Positions 15,697 to 24,832 of a stretch of DNA of 64,000 bases are shown piece by piece. Source of the DNA: Shewanella fidelis ATCC BAA-318 (GTDB lineage Bacteria > Pseudomonadota > Gammaproteobacteria > Enterobacterales > Shewanellaceae). Below the pieces are notes generated by a model. It worked only from the letters and a program-made list of their open reading frames with translations. It did not search any database and had not been told where the DNA came from. The stretch's first letter is position 1. Each line of letters opens with the position of its first letter. The stretch is taken from positions 296,250 to 360,249 of the forward strand of contig NZ_KI912460.1 in NCBI RefSeq assembly GCF_000518605.1, in the 5' to 3' direction. Both the position numbers and the translations under genes were made by a program.

Positions 15697-16297
15697 CTTA
15701 TATCTTGTTGATGACGATCAAGCCGTATTGGATTCATTAACATGGATGTTAAATGGTTTAGGTTATCAGCCTAAAGGTTATTTATCTGCAGATAGTTTCC
15801 TAAAGGAGGTTGCGATAGACCAAGAAGGTATCGCCATATTGGATGTGCAAATGCCTGGAATGGATGGCAGCGCCCTACTCAATCATTTAACTAAGTGTCA
15901 AAGTCCTATCGCTGCGATTATGTTAAGCGGCCATGGCAACATCGCTATGGCAGTACAAGCGATTCAAAAAGGCGCATTAGACTTTTTAGAAAAGCCAGTC
16001 GATGGAGATAAGCTTATGAGTTTGCTTGAACAAGCAACTCAACAAACAAAACTAAATGTGAAGCGTAAAATCGAACGTGATGAGTTAGCAATGAAAATCG
16101 CGACGCTTACCAATCGAGAACGCGAAGTCATGGATAAAGTACTCGAAGGTAAGCTCAATAAAGTGATCGCGGTAGAATTGAATATTGCTCAGCGTACCTT
16201 AGAGTTACATCGGCAAAAAGTTATGCAAAAAATGCAAGTCAGTAATGTCGCAGAGTTGGCTTTCTTAATGGGGAAAAACTTGGACGCTCAAACTTAA
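15689..16297 (+). CDS. FixJ/TtrR-type response regulator
   Basis: The 202-residue protein has a receiver domain (1-120) with acidic pocket VDDD, phospho-acceptor Asp52 (LDVQMPGMDG) and the conserved KP of beta-5 (LEKPVDG). It is followed by a LuxR-type helix-turn-helix (about 133-180, LTNREREVMDKVLEG). The start is TTG at 15689, preceded by AAAGGA eight bases upstream; no ATG fits. It overlaps the kinase gene by 8 bp, which implies translational coupling. Phosphorylated by the upstream kinase, it likely activates the flavin module. The 16-bp palindromes at 12367 and 13791 are its probable sites (inference). Confidence 0.92.
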   Translation: MTNLYLVDDDQAVLDSLTWMLNGLGYQPKGYLSADSFLKEVAIDQEGIAILDVQMPGMDGSALLNHLTKCQSPIAAIMLSGHGNIAMAVQAIQKGALDFLEKPVDGDKLMSLLEQATQQTKLNVKRKIERDELAMKIATLTNREREVMDKVLEGKLNKVIAVELNIAQRTLELHRQKVMQKMQVSNVAELAFLMGKNLDAQT

Positions 16298-16343
16298 ACA
16301 GAAGCAGTTCGAGATGGCGACTGTAGCTAAGCTTACGCTCAAA

Positions 16344-16652
16344 TTAAGCGAGACGACTACCTGGGCTGCGGGCTAATGTTGCCCAACTGGCACAAAACTC
16401 CCAGCCCTTATCCTTACAGATCAAACCTGCTTTATAGCGCCCCTTGGCATAGAGGCTAGCTTGCTGATATTCAGGCGTAGCACTAGAGAAGGACTGATTA
16501 ACATACCCTTTATCAACTAGCTGCATGTTTAAAAAGCAAATAGTACAAACTAATAAGCTATTTAGGCCTATTTTAACGCTAACTTTATAGCCATGCTTTG
16601 CAGTATTCACCAAGCTGTTTTTGTTAACATGATGCATTGACGCTATCGGCAT
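16344..16652 (-). CDS. Small membrane protein of unknown function
   Basis: The 102-residue frame beginning at ATG 16652 has AAAAGGAA five bases upstream, better than the longer frame beginning at 16712. One hydrophobic helix (GLNSLLVCTICFLNMQLV, about residues 29-46) is followed by a polar part with two cysteines (GLICKDKGWEFCASW). I do not recognise a family. It is convergent with the response regulator gene. It could be a type II-oriented membrane protein or a spurious frame. Confidence 0.45.
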   Translation of the reverse strand: MPIASMHHVNKNSLVNTAKHGYKVSVKIGLNSLLVCTICFLNMQLVDKGYVNQSFSSATPEYQQASLYAKGRYKAGLICKDKGWEFCASWATLARSPGSRLA

Positions 16653-16793
16653 TAAGGTTCCTTTTACCTGCCTTGTTATGCAACATAATAGCGTAAAACT
16701 GCACGAACTCAACTTGTTATATCCGCTTAAGTTTTGAGACTGTTTTTAAAGAATAAAAAGTAAAGCGCAAATTTATGTCGTAACTTATATCGT

Positions 16794-17540
16794 TTATAAG
16801 GCTTTTTTCATCGCTTCTTTATACACAGCGGTTAACTGCTCAATCGCTCCGGCTTCGCGTACATTACGGCTGCGACCTTTTAATGATGACTCGACGAATA
16901 GTGCAAACCAAGCCTCGAGTGCAGCACCATTTTGCGGTTCACCTGCTGCACTAAGTGCTAATGCTGCCACTTCAGCAGTCCCAAGTTGGAAATCTCGGGC
17001 ACCTTTTCTTAATGCGTAAGACGCTGTTGTTTCCGGCGAAAATGAAAACAACGGTAAATGATGTAGATAGTCACTTTTTCTAAACATCTTAATCGCTTCA
17101 CGCCAACTACCATCTAAAATAACGAATAATGGCTTTTTACCATCAATACAGTCACTAGCATTGACCTTATTAAATACAGCTTGTCCATCTACGGCATATT
17201 CTGCTGGGAAAATAACAAAGGGCTGATATTGCGGATCATTAATAATCGACAACATCTTCCTATTTGGCTCATTTCTAGACCAAATAAAAGCATGAGTGTC
17301 CGGTACAAGATCAGCGATAAGCCTGCCACTGTTACTAGGCTTAAGCACTTCATCGTCATACATGATTATCATAAATGCTAATTCAGTACGTAATTGCTGA
17401 CGTTTATTACACGTACAAAGATGCTCAGCTAACAAACATTGTTGACAACGAATGACATTTTTCCCTCGAGCGGTAAAAGGTCTTGAGGAAATGGCTTTAC
17501 GGTAGTCATACAAGTTATGCACTGCATGTTTTGGTAACAT
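16794..17540 (-). CDS. DTW-domain tRNA-uridine aminocarboxypropyltransferase (TapT/YfiP family)
   Basis: The 248-residue protein has an N-terminal cysteine cluster RCQQC...CTC typical of DTW proteins and the core motif LDGSWREAIKMFRKS, where DGSW stands for the DTW signature. It also has RKGARDFQLGTAEVAAL near the C-terminus. Members transfer the 3-amino-3-carboxypropyl group of S-adenosylmethionine to U47 in tRNA (acp3U; E. coli YfiP/TapT). It is a single gene with no cotranscribed partner visible; pssA upstream ends with its own terminator. Confidence 0.85.
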   Translation of the reverse strand: MLPKHAVHNLYDYRKAISSRPFTARGKNVIRCQQCLLAEHLCTCNKRQQLRTELAFMIIMYDDEVLKPSNSGRLIADLVPDTHAFIWSRNEPNRKMLSIINDPQYQPFVIFPAEYAVDGQAVFNKVNASDCIDGKKPLFVILDGSWREAIKMFRKSDYLHHLPLFSFSPETTASYALRKGARDFQLGTAEVAALALSAAGEPQNGAALEAWFALFVESSLKGRSRNVREAGAIEQLTAVYKEAMKKAL

Positions 17541-17630
17541 CTGGGGGAACCTAGTTATAAATTAGAAATGTCTTTAACAGTTAATAATATTAACCCAATA
17601 AATAGCTAAAGACATTGTGCTAAGAAGTAA

Positions 17631-17656
17631 AAAAGCCTGCTTTGAGGCAGGCTTTT
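17631..17656 (-). terminator. Intrinsic terminator of pssA
   Basis: A 10-bp stem AAAAGCCTGC/GCAGGCTTTT with a six-base loop is followed by T residues on the minus strand, 18 bp after the pssA stop. Confidence 0.9.
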
Positions 17657-17673
17657 GGTTGTATAACGTTAGC

Positions 17674-18987
17674 TTACAAGATCCGTCGTAATAAAAAGTC
17701 TGCTTTTAGACGTTTGATACGCTTCATCAGTTTACGTACTGGCGCCGGATAGTTATGTAGTGTCTCTATCTGGCTATAGTGGAATAAACGCTCGGTATGC
17801 TCAAGGATATGTTGCTGTTCATCCTCAAATTGCTTCTTCCAGCTCTCACTTTCATCTTGTAGCAATAAACCGTTTTCTAAATCCAAAGCCCATGCTCTTG
17901 GATTTAAGTTACTGCCGGTGATCAAGTGCTTCTTGCCATCAGCACTAATCCCTTTAAGATGGAAGCTATTACGGCCATCTTTCCATAAATGAATATTTAG
18001 CTGACCATTCTCAATTGCCCATTGTTGGCGCTTGGCAAACTTACGTAATGATTGTTCATACATATATGGCAGTGCGCCGATAGTAGAGAACTCTTCTTCA
18101 GGTGGTATATAGAAATCGTTTGAGGTTTTATCCCCTACTACGATATCAATACGCTTACCTTTTCTGAGATGCTTAGATAGCGCTCTTACTAAAATGTATG
18201 GCGGGTTAAAATAAGGCGTACAGATAAATAGCGCTTCCTCTGATTCTTCAACCAGCGCGACAATCACCTTATTCAATTTATTTTTCTTACGACCTAAACC
18301 TACAATCGGCGTGACACGATTACCGATTTTAGTGGCGCTAAAGCTATACTCTGCCTTAGACAATCTGTGCTTTAGACTGCTAACTTCTGCTTTTGACGGT
18401 AAGTGTTCCGATTCTTTAGGCTGTGTTAATGAGCTAACAGCGACATCATGAGCCAAATATTTTTGGATCATTTCACGCATACTACGTGCGAGCTCTGCAG
18501 ACTCTAAGACATGATAGCGGTCGAAGCGATATCTATCTGCTTGATGCAAGTAGATGTTATTAATACTAGCGCCACTGTATATCACAGCATCATCGATGAT
18601 AAAGCCTTTCAAGTGTAATACGCCCATAAACTCACGGGATTTTACCGGTACACCTAAAATATCAATTGGATACTCAGCTTGTTCATTAACCTTACGGTAC
18701 ATAAAGTAGTTACCGCTATCGCCTTTATGACCAATGAGGCCACGACGAGCACGGTGGAAATCAACCAATACTTTAATATCAAGCTCAGGATTACGCTGTT
18801 TAGCGTCCATTAATGCCGCTAATATTTCTCTGCCCGCGTCATCGTCTTCTAAATAAAGAGCTGCGATATAAATCGAGTGCGTTGCATTTGAAATCCGAGA
18901 TAACAATTCAGCTTTTAACGCTTTTGGCGTCAATAGCCATGAAAGCGAATCTGGTTGTAGCGGTATGCCACCTAGCTTATTCAGCAA
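17674..18987 (-). CDS. pssA: CDP-diacylglycerol-serine O-phosphatidyltransferase
   Basis: PssA makes phosphatidylserine from CDP-diacylglycerol and serine, the first step to phosphatidylethanolamine. The 437-residue protein carries two phospholipase D-type HxK motifs, VLHLKGFIIDD (His125, Lys127) and FHLKGISADGKKHLITGSN (His343, Lys345), the second followed by LNPRAWALDLENGLL, which is characteristic of gram-negative PssA. The start is TTG at 18987 with AAGGAG seven bases upstream. The DUF1904 gene is 11 bp upstream on the same strand, so the two form an operon. Like E. coli PssA it should be a peripheral, ribosome- and membrane-associated enzyme. Confidence 0.93.
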   Translation of the reverse strand: MLNKLGGIPLQPDSLSWLLTPKALKAELLSRISNATHSIYIAALYLEDDDAGREILAALMDAKQRNPELDIKVLVDFHRARRGLIGHKGDSGNYFMYRKVNEQAEYPIDILGVPVKSREFMGVLHLKGFIIDDAVIYSGASINNIYLHQADRYRFDRYHVLESAELARSMREMIQKYLAHDVAVSSLTQPKESEHLPSKAEVSSLKHRLSKAEYSFSATKIGNRVTPIVGLGRKKNKLNKVIVALVEESEEALFICTPYFNPPYILVRALSKHLRKGKRIDIVVGDKTSNDFYIPPEEEFSTIGALPYMYEQSLRKFAKRQQWAIENGQLNIHLWKDGRNSFHLKGISADGKKHLITGSNLNPRAWALDLENGLLLQDESESWKKQFEDEQQHILEHTERLFHYSQIETLHNYPAPVRKLMKRIKRLKADFLLRRIL

Positions 18988-18998
18988 GGCTTCTCTCC

Positions 18999-19331
18999 TT
19001 AATAGTGCTGACCATCTTTGTAATATGTACTTGGTACAAGCTGCCTAAACATGACAATAACATGTTTTGTACTCGGATAAGCTGCTAATACAGCTTCACG
19101 AATCGCTTTTTCGGCACGATGGTGTGTTTCAGGATCTTTTGGAAACCATAATACCTCAACTTGGGCAATATCTTCGATTTTAACACCGTCTCGATATTGG
19201 CTTGTATTGACCCAGTCGAGTATAAAAGCCTCAGGTTTTGCCTGACAAATGTTGGCTAATGCCTCAAGTAAACTACCACTTAATGTGGCGACTACGAATT
19301 CAGGTAATCCACTTACTCTTACATGCGGCAT
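18999..19331 (-). CDS. DUF1904 family protein
   Basis: The 110-residue protein matches the small DUF1904 family (tautomerase-like fold) by MPHVRVSGL at the start and the VEVLWFPKDPETHHRAEKAI region. Its biochemical role is unknown. The start ATG has a strong AGGAGG seven bases upstream. It heads a two-gene unit with pssA. Family assignment is from recall of the motif pattern. Confidence 0.8.
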   Translation of the reverse strand: MPHVRVSGLPEFVVATLSGSLLEALANICQAKPEAFILDWVNTSQYRDGVKIEDIAQVEVLWFPKDPETHHRAEKAIREAVLAAYPSTKHVIVMFRQLVPSTYYKDGQHY

Positions 19332-19585
19332 TAAAGATCCTCCTAGATAAGGGCATAGAAATTACCGATTTAAGCGCCTATGAGCAAGGATTTTCTATCA
19401 ATATCGCTCTCTAACACTCGTTTTAGCTGGGTTCTTGCGCTGTTAGCTAATTATTTATGCATTTTTTTGGATAATTAATGCCAGTAAATTTGTGATCTAG
19501 CGCAGAATGTTTACTGCAACTTACAAAGATAACATAGGCGTATTTTGCTAATATAAAGTTTTGTATCAATCCGTATGAGACATTA

Positions 19586-19765
19586 ATGAATTTTAAAATA
19601 TTACTAACACTAGCAGCTGTTTTATTGGCAGCTTGGGCTATTTTCCACTTTAAAGCTCAACTAGGTTTACTGATTATTCCACTATTCTTCGGCCTAGTAC
19701 TGTTTGTTACCCTGCGTTTATACCGACTAATGGAAAAAGACGAACCCGGTGACAATAGAGACTAA
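19586..19765 (+). CDS. 59-residue membrane protein with two helices
   Basis: An ATG at 19586 opens a 59-codon frame consisting of two hydrophobic helices, ILLTLAAVLLAAWAIFHF (5-22) and LGLLIIPLFFGLVLFVTL (26-43), then an acidic tail EKDEPGDNRD. There is no strong Shine-Dalgarno sequence. Two clean membrane segments, basic residues at LRLYR after helix 2 and location in an otherwise empty 495-bp gap support a real gene. It ends 61 bp before dacB on the same strand. Function unknown. Confidence 0.6.
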   Translation: MNFKILLTLAAVLLAAWAIFHFKAQLGLLIIPLFFGLVLFVTLRLYRLMEKDEPGDNRD

Positions 19766-19826
19766 TATTAGCCCATCACTGATCACGTCTAAAGCAAGAT
19801 AATATTCGTTAGAAAAGGACCAAGTT

Positions 19827-21239
19827 TTGGGTACTCGTTTTATCTCTTTACCTATTTTATCTACCCTAATCGCTATTGGCTTTACAGGTTCATTGAAAGC
19901 TGATGACAATCTAGCCAATATCATCGAAAACGTTAAACCAAATACCTCACAAACCGCTGTCATTATCACCCAGGATAAACATACTCACTTTCAACAAAAT
20001 GCTCAGCAACTATTCACGCCAGCGAGCACCATGAAGCTATTGACAGCAGTTGCAGCTACAAAGGCTTTAGGAAGAGACTACCGTTTTTCGACCCAAGTGG
20101 ATTCCTACGTTGGTATTGCTAACAATCGAATTAAAGGTGACGTATTTATCCGTTTTGATGGCGACCCGACACTACAACAAGCGGACTTAGATCTGCTTTT
20201 TAAACAACTCAAACAGCAAGGTTTACAGCATATTGAAGGCAATGTTTACTTGGTTGGCGAACAACAAGAAAACCACAAAGCACCTGGCTGGGTTTGGGAT
20301 GATTTAGGAATTTGCTATGCAGCACCAGTTTCTCGATACATCATCAACAATAATTGTATCAAAGCTAAGCTAGAGCCAAAGCTTGCCGATGATCTAGCAA
20401 TACTCAGCTTCGACAAAAGCCAACCAATTACCATTAGCAGTACCGCTATTTTTGATAAAACGGCTAGTAAGCCCTTTTGCGAACTCGAATTACAAAGAAA
20501 CGAAAACAACCACTTTAAGTTGTCAGGCTGTTTTCCGAGTAAAAAGCCGTTGAAATTGGCTATCGCAATATCAGATCCGGCCCTCTATGCCCAAAATATC
20601 ATAGACGGACTGTTAAAGCAGAACAAAATTTCGATAAAAGGTGATGTACTACTGACCAACAAACGACCGGCCAATACTCTACTGATAGCAGAGCATCAAT
20701 CCGAGCCATTAAACATACTGATTGGTTCTATGCTGCTGCATTCAGACAACCTTATTGCGGATTCTTTGCTAAAGCGTATTGGACAGGTCACTTATGGAAC
20801 TACAGGGTCATTCAGTAATGGCAGTAAGGCAATGACAAGGATTTTGACAGAGTTAGGGATAAATCTAGAAACGGCCAATATCGTTGATGGCTCAGGATTG
20901 TCGCGTTATAACTTATTAAGTGCACAGCAACTATATCAAGTATTACTGCTTATTGGGTCTGACAACCAACTGAACTATTTGATTGAACTGCTTCCTGTAG
21001 CGGGTGAAAGCGGAACCCTTAAATATCGCAAAGGATATAACTCGCCGCCCCTAAAAGGACAAGTTTTAGCAAAAACCGGTTCAATGTTAGGCGCAGTCAA
21101 TTTAGCAGGTTTTATCAAGCAAGAAGAGGCTTTATATCTCCCATTTGTGATTTTAGAAAATGGTCATAGTCCAGCTGTAAAGGACGCTGAAATTGCACCG
21201 TTTAGCGTACTACTCTTACAATCTATCCTACGAAAATAA
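19827..21239 (+). CDS. dacB: D-alanyl-D-alanine carboxypeptidase/endopeptidase (PBP4)
   Basis: This periplasmic penicillin-binding protein trims or cleaves peptidoglycan peptide cross-links. The 470-residue sequence has a signal peptide (cleaved after KA, residue 25), the active-site tetrad Ser67-Thr-Met-Lys70 (PASTMKLL), DGSGLSRYN as the SxN-type motif and AKTGSM as the KTG motif. The large insertion between motifs 1 and 2 is typical of class C type-4 PBPs. The start is TTG at 19827 with AAAAGGA eight bases before it. A bidirectional terminator follows. Confidence 0.94.
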   Translation: MGTRFISLPILSTLIAIGFTGSLKADDNLANIIENVKPNTSQTAVIITQDKHTHFQQNAQQLFTPASTMKLLTAVAATKALGRDYRFSTQVDSYVGIANNRIKGDVFIRFDGDPTLQQADLDLLFKQLKQQGLQHIEGNVYLVGEQQENHKAPGWVWDDLGICYAAPVSRYIINNNCIKAKLEPKLADDLAILSFDKSQPITISSTAIFDKTASKPFCELELQRNENNHFKLSGCFPSKKPLKLAIAISDPALYAQNIIDGLLKQNKISIKGDVLLTNKRPANTLLIAEHQSEPLNILIGSMLLHSDNLIADSLLKRIGQVTYGTTGSFSNGSKAMTRILTELGINLETANIVDGSGLSRYNLLSAQQLYQVLLLIGSDNQLNYLIELLPVAGESGTLKYRKGYNSPPLKGQVLAKTGSMLGAVNLAGFIKQEEALYLPFVILENGHSPAVKDAEIAPFSVLLLQSILRK

Positions 21240-21255
21240 TTTTTAATCATAAAAG

Positions 21256-21281
21256 AAACGCCACATCTAAGTGGCGTTTTT
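21256..21281. terminator. Bidirectional terminator between dacB and the acyl-CoA dehydrogenase gene
   Basis: A 9-bp stem AAACGCCAC/GTGGCGTTT with an ATCTAA loop is flanked by T-rich sequence on both strands and lies between convergent genes. Confidence 0.9.
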
Positions 21282-21326
21282 ATTTGCAATTATCACTGTT
21301 TTAACAGATAGAAATCCTCTCCAACA

Positions 21327-23087
21327 TTAGAACAGTGCTGCATCCATCTGCATAATCGATACATCACCTTGCCTAACTTGAGATAAGTGGAACTCCGCTT
21401 TCGCGAGCAGTTTATCCATATAGTAGCGATTAAGCTGAGCTTTTTGCAGTGCAAACTTCGGATCTTCATGAGATTGCGCTGCATCAGACATAGCCAACCA
21501 GAAACAGCCATAAAGCGTATAACCGAATGCATCAAGAAAATCTACGGCGCAGGCATTTATTAATGCCGGTTGCTTTAACTTATTATCGTTTACTTGGTTG
21601 GCAACTTGTAATAGTTGCTCTAATAGTGCCAAAACTTGAGTTCTGTCGGCAGCTTCGATGTGAGTGTAACTATTAATATTGCTTACTTGCTCATTAACAA
21701 ATTCGGTTAGCGCTTGAACGTTATCGCCGGTTACCTTACGCCCTAAGAAGTCAATGGCTTGAATACCATTAGTCCCTTCATAGATCTGCGCAATACGGGT
21801 ATCACGAACCAGTTGCTCGATCCCTGTCTCACGAATATAACCATGTCCACCGAAAACCTGTTGCGCCATAATGGCAGCATCTAAGCCACGGTCGCTCAAA
21901 AACGCTTTAGAAACCGGAGTCAGTAAGCCTACGTAACGTGCGGCCTTTGCTTTTACGTCGTTGTCTTCAGCATATTTAGCTAGATCGAGCTGTTGCCCGG
22001 TATATACAGACAAAGCTCGGCCAGCTTCTGTTAATGTGCGAATTGTTAACAACATTCTTCTGACATCGCCATGCACAATAATTGGGTCGCTAGCAGCACC
22101 AGTTGGAGAACCACCAGCGGCAACACCCTGGATCCGCTCTTTGGCGTAATCTGCAGCCATTTGATATGCAGCTTGTGATGTTCCTAACCCTTGAATACCA
22201 ATTGCTAAACGTTCATAGTTCATCATGGTAAACATACAAACTAAGCCACGATTAGGTTTACCAATTAAATAACCTTCTGCTTCATCAAAATTCATCACAC
22301 AAGTGGCAGAACCCTTTAGGCCCATCTTGTGCTCGATCGAACCTACCGTCACACCATTTGGCTCGCCGAGGCTGTTATCTTGATTAACTTTAATCTTAGG
22401 TACTAAAAACAGCGAGATCCCAGATGTATTTGGTAGCTTTGCCAACACCAAATGGATCACGTTTTCGGTAAGATCATGGTCACCACCAGTAATAAAGATT
22501 TTACTGCCTGTGATGTTATAGCTGCCATTGTCATTTGGCACCGCTTTAGTACGGATATTACGTAGATCAGAACCCGCTTGAGGCTCAGTCATATCCATGG
22601 CACCAGACCATTCACCGCTGTACAACATAGGTAAATATTGTTGCTTTATCTCTTCTGAACCATGAGCATGAATAGCTAATGCAGCACCAGCAGTTAACGA
22701 GCCGTAAAGAGTAAACGCATTACAGGCACTATAACCCATCTCATCTACCAGTACGCCAAGCATTTTCGGCATCCCCATTCCACCTAACTCTGGATCGCCG
22801 CATAAGCCAACCCAGCCACCTTCCGCATACTGGTTGTATACCTCTTTATAACCATCAGGTGTGATCACGTTATCATCTTCGAAACGAACGCCTTGCTCAT
22901 CTCCGCTACGGTTAATAGGATGGATCAACTCTCGGCAAATTTTGTCTGCTTCATCAAGAATTGCTGTTGCAGTATCTATATCAACCGACTCAGCCATTGC
23001 AGGCATTTCTGACCAAGTTGTCGGGGCATCAAATACTTTTTCAAGTAGAAAGCGCATCTCAGCTAATGGGGCGTTATACGGGTTCAT
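21327..23087 (-). CDS. Acyl-CoA dehydrogenase with long C-terminal domain (DmdC/FadE5-like)
   Basis: The 586-residue flavoprotein oxidises an acyl-CoA to the enoyl-CoA, passing electrons to ETF. Diagnostic parts are DMTEPQAGSDLRNIRTKA (FAD/substrate loop), KIFITGG, MMNYERLAIGIQGLG, QVFGGHGYIRETGIEQ and YEGTNGIQAIDFLGRK, whose Glu is the catalytic base. The extra C-terminal domain (about 480-586) and total length fit the class that includes 3-methylmercaptopropionyl-CoA dehydrogenase DmdC and FadE5. DMSP degradation is therefore possible but no dmd genes are nearby, and long-chain fatty acid oxidation is equally possible. Confidence 0.9.
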   Translation of the reverse strand: MNPYNAPLAEMRFLLEKVFDAPTTWSEMPAMAESVDIDTATAILDEADKICRELIHPINRSGDEQGVRFEDDNVITPDGYKEVYNQYAEGGWVGLCGDPELGGMGMPKMLGVLVDEMGYSACNAFTLYGSLTAGAALAIHAHGSEEIKQQYLPMLYSGEWSGAMDMTEPQAGSDLRNIRTKAVPNDNGSYNITGSKIFITGGDHDLTENVIHLVLAKLPNTSGISLFLVPKIKVNQDNSLGEPNGVTVGSIEHKMGLKGSATCVMNFDEAEGYLIGKPNRGLVCMFTMMNYERLAIGIQGLGTSQAAYQMAADYAKERIQGVAAGGSPTGAASDPIIVHGDVRRMLLTIRTLTEAGRALSVYTGQQLDLAKYAEDNDVKAKAARYVGLLTPVSKAFLSDRGLDAAIMAQQVFGGHGYIRETGIEQLVRDTRIAQIYEGTNGIQAIDFLGRKVTGDNVQALTEFVNEQVSNINSYTHIEAADRTQVLALLEQLLQVANQVNDNKLKQPALINACAVDFLDAFGYTLYGCFWLAMSDAAQSHEDPKFALQKAQLNRYYMDKLLAKAEFHLSQVRQGDVSIMQMDAALF

Positions 23088-23398
23088 ACAGTACTCTTAA
23101 ACAGTGGATTAAAACAGTTGTTTCAATCTATCAGAAGTTACTACAAAAGGCACCCCCTACTGAGCAAAACTTTTATGCGTATTCGCTGAAGCCGCCTCTA
23201 GTCATGGCTTAGTACTAAAGATCAAAATTGAATCGTGGCTGGTATTGAGTTAACTATGGCTTCTGACTTTTCACAAAATATTTTATTTGGCAAATAGATG
23301 CCAAATACAGCTAGATTCCAAATACAGCACAGGCTTGCGGGAACCGCAAGCCTGTGTCCAAATAACGCTCAGTAACACCAATTTAAAGCGTGTTATGA
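23088..23398. other. Intergenic region with a strong hairpin
   Basis: The 311 bp between nhaA and the acyl-CoA dehydrogenase gene show no gene. CCAAATACAG occurs twice (23301-23310 and 23318-23327), followed by a perfect 13-bp inverted repeat CACAGGCTTGCGG-GAA-CCGCAAGCCTGTG (23328-23356). It could end the nhaA transcript but has no T-run on either side. Confidence 0.6.
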
Positions 23399-24556
23399 CT
23401 AGGCACTTTTATTGGGTAGTGAACGATTTAACAGCACATAACCCACTACTGCTGAAATAGTTGAACCGATTAAAATACCTAATCTTGCAAGCGTGTCATA
23501 TTCTGCGCTTGCGCCTGAGAATGCCAATCCAGAGATAAAAATCGACATGGTAAAACCAATACCACAAAGTACCGATACTGCAAAAATATGAGTAAACTCT
23601 ACACCTTTCGGTAACTTTGCCAGACCTAGCTTTACCGCAGCCCAACTTAGAGTGTAGATCCCCAGAGGTTTACCGATAAGTAACCCAAGGGCAACCCCCA
23701 AAGGCAGCATTGATGTGAGATCTGTCAATGAGATCCCCTGAAGCGATATACCTGCACTGGCGAAAGCAAAGATAGGTAAAACTAAGAATGCCACGTAGGG
23801 ATGTAAACCATGCTCTAAGCGTTTTAAAGGTGAATGACTTTCTTCTTTGCCAACCTCTCCTTTGAGCGGGATAATAAAACCTAAGATGACCCCCGCTAAC
23901 GTTGCATGTACTCCCGATTTAAGTACCGCTGCCCACAAAATAAAACCAACAAATAGATAAGCGCTTAGCTTGGTGACGCCCTTGATATTCATGATCACTA
24001 ATGTTGCTACAGCAATTAGCGAGACCAATAAAGCCAGCATAGAAAGGTCACTGGTATAGAACAGCGCGATTATCAACACCACACCTAAATCATCAATAAT
24101 TGCTAACGCCAACAAAAACACCTTAAGTGCGATAGGAACCCGATTTCCAAGCAACGCCATAATGCCTAAGGCAAAAGCAATATCAGTCGCTGCAGGAATA
24201 GCCCAACCTTTTAGCGCTTCTGCATCAGCATAGTTAAACGCGATATAGACCAGTGCAGGTGCAACCATTCCACCAACCGCCGCAATGGCTGGAAAGATCG
24301 CTTCTTCCCTACTTTTTAATGCGCCTACTAATAACTCACGTTTAACCTCTAATCCAATCAATAGGAAAAATAGCACCATTAGCGCATCATCGATCCAATG
24401 AGAAATCGATAAACCCATGACATACGAACCTAAAAAAGTCTGGTAGGCATCACCGGCTGGTGAATTTGCAACTATCATAGCTAATACAGCTGCGATGATT
24501 AACAAGATCCCGCCCGCGGACTCCATTTTGAAAAAGTCACGGATAAATGTGCTCAT
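23399..24556 (-). CDS. nhaA: Na+/H+ antiporter NhaA
   Basis: NhaA exchanges two protons for one Na+ across the cytoplasmic membrane. The 385-residue sequence has about 12 hydrophobic segments, the paired aspartates LAIIDDLGVVLIIALFY and the unwound-helix motif PAATDIAFALGIMALLG with the third essential Asp, all as in the E. coli protein. I set the start at ATG 24556 because GGAG lies five bases upstream; a TTG six codons earlier would place the Shine-Dalgarno inside the coding sequence. Fits a marine, sodium-exposed cell. Confidence 0.95.
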   Translation of the reverse strand: MSTFIRDFFKMESAGGILLIIAAVLAMIVANSPAGDAYQTFLGSYVMGLSISHWIDDALMVLFFLLIGLEVKRELLVGALKSREEAIFPAIAAVGGMVAPALVYIAFNYADAEALKGWAIPAATDIAFALGIMALLGNRVPIALKVFLLALAIIDDLGVVLIIALFYTSDLSMLALLVSLIAVATLVIMNIKGVTKLSAYLFVGFILWAAVLKSGVHATLAGVILGFIIPLKGEVGKEESHSPLKRLEHGLHPYVAFLVLPIFAFASAGISLQGISLTDLTSMLPLGVALGLLIGKPLGIYTLSWAAVKLGLAKLPKGVEFTHIFAVSVLCGIGFTMSIFISGLAFSGASAEYDTLARLGILIGSTISAVVGYVLLNRSLPNKSA

Positions 24557-24770
24557 AGTTTCTCCTGTATTCAATTTAGATCATATTATTATAGTCGCTC
24601 TTACAAACAATAAAAGTCGAGCTTTATAACCTTTAAGCTCGGTTTATCCGATGCATTTTTTATCAAAGCGAGAACACTGTGAGCAGCCTTTTAAGGTGCT
24701 GGTGAGGGGGTTACATCAGGGGATTTTGCTGTGGCGACACGGATTTTCGGCATACGGCTTAAAGCTTTTA

Positions 24771-24812
24771 AAACAAAAGCCACAATGAATAGATCATTGT
24801 GGCTTTTGTTTT
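24771..24812. terminator. Bidirectional terminator downstream of yaiL
   Basis: A perfect 17-bp stem around the loop AATAGAT starts with an A-run and ends in a T-run; it serves the minus-strand yaiL gene. Confidence 0.93.
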
Positions 24813-24832
24813 ACGCAGGTAATGGGTTTTGC

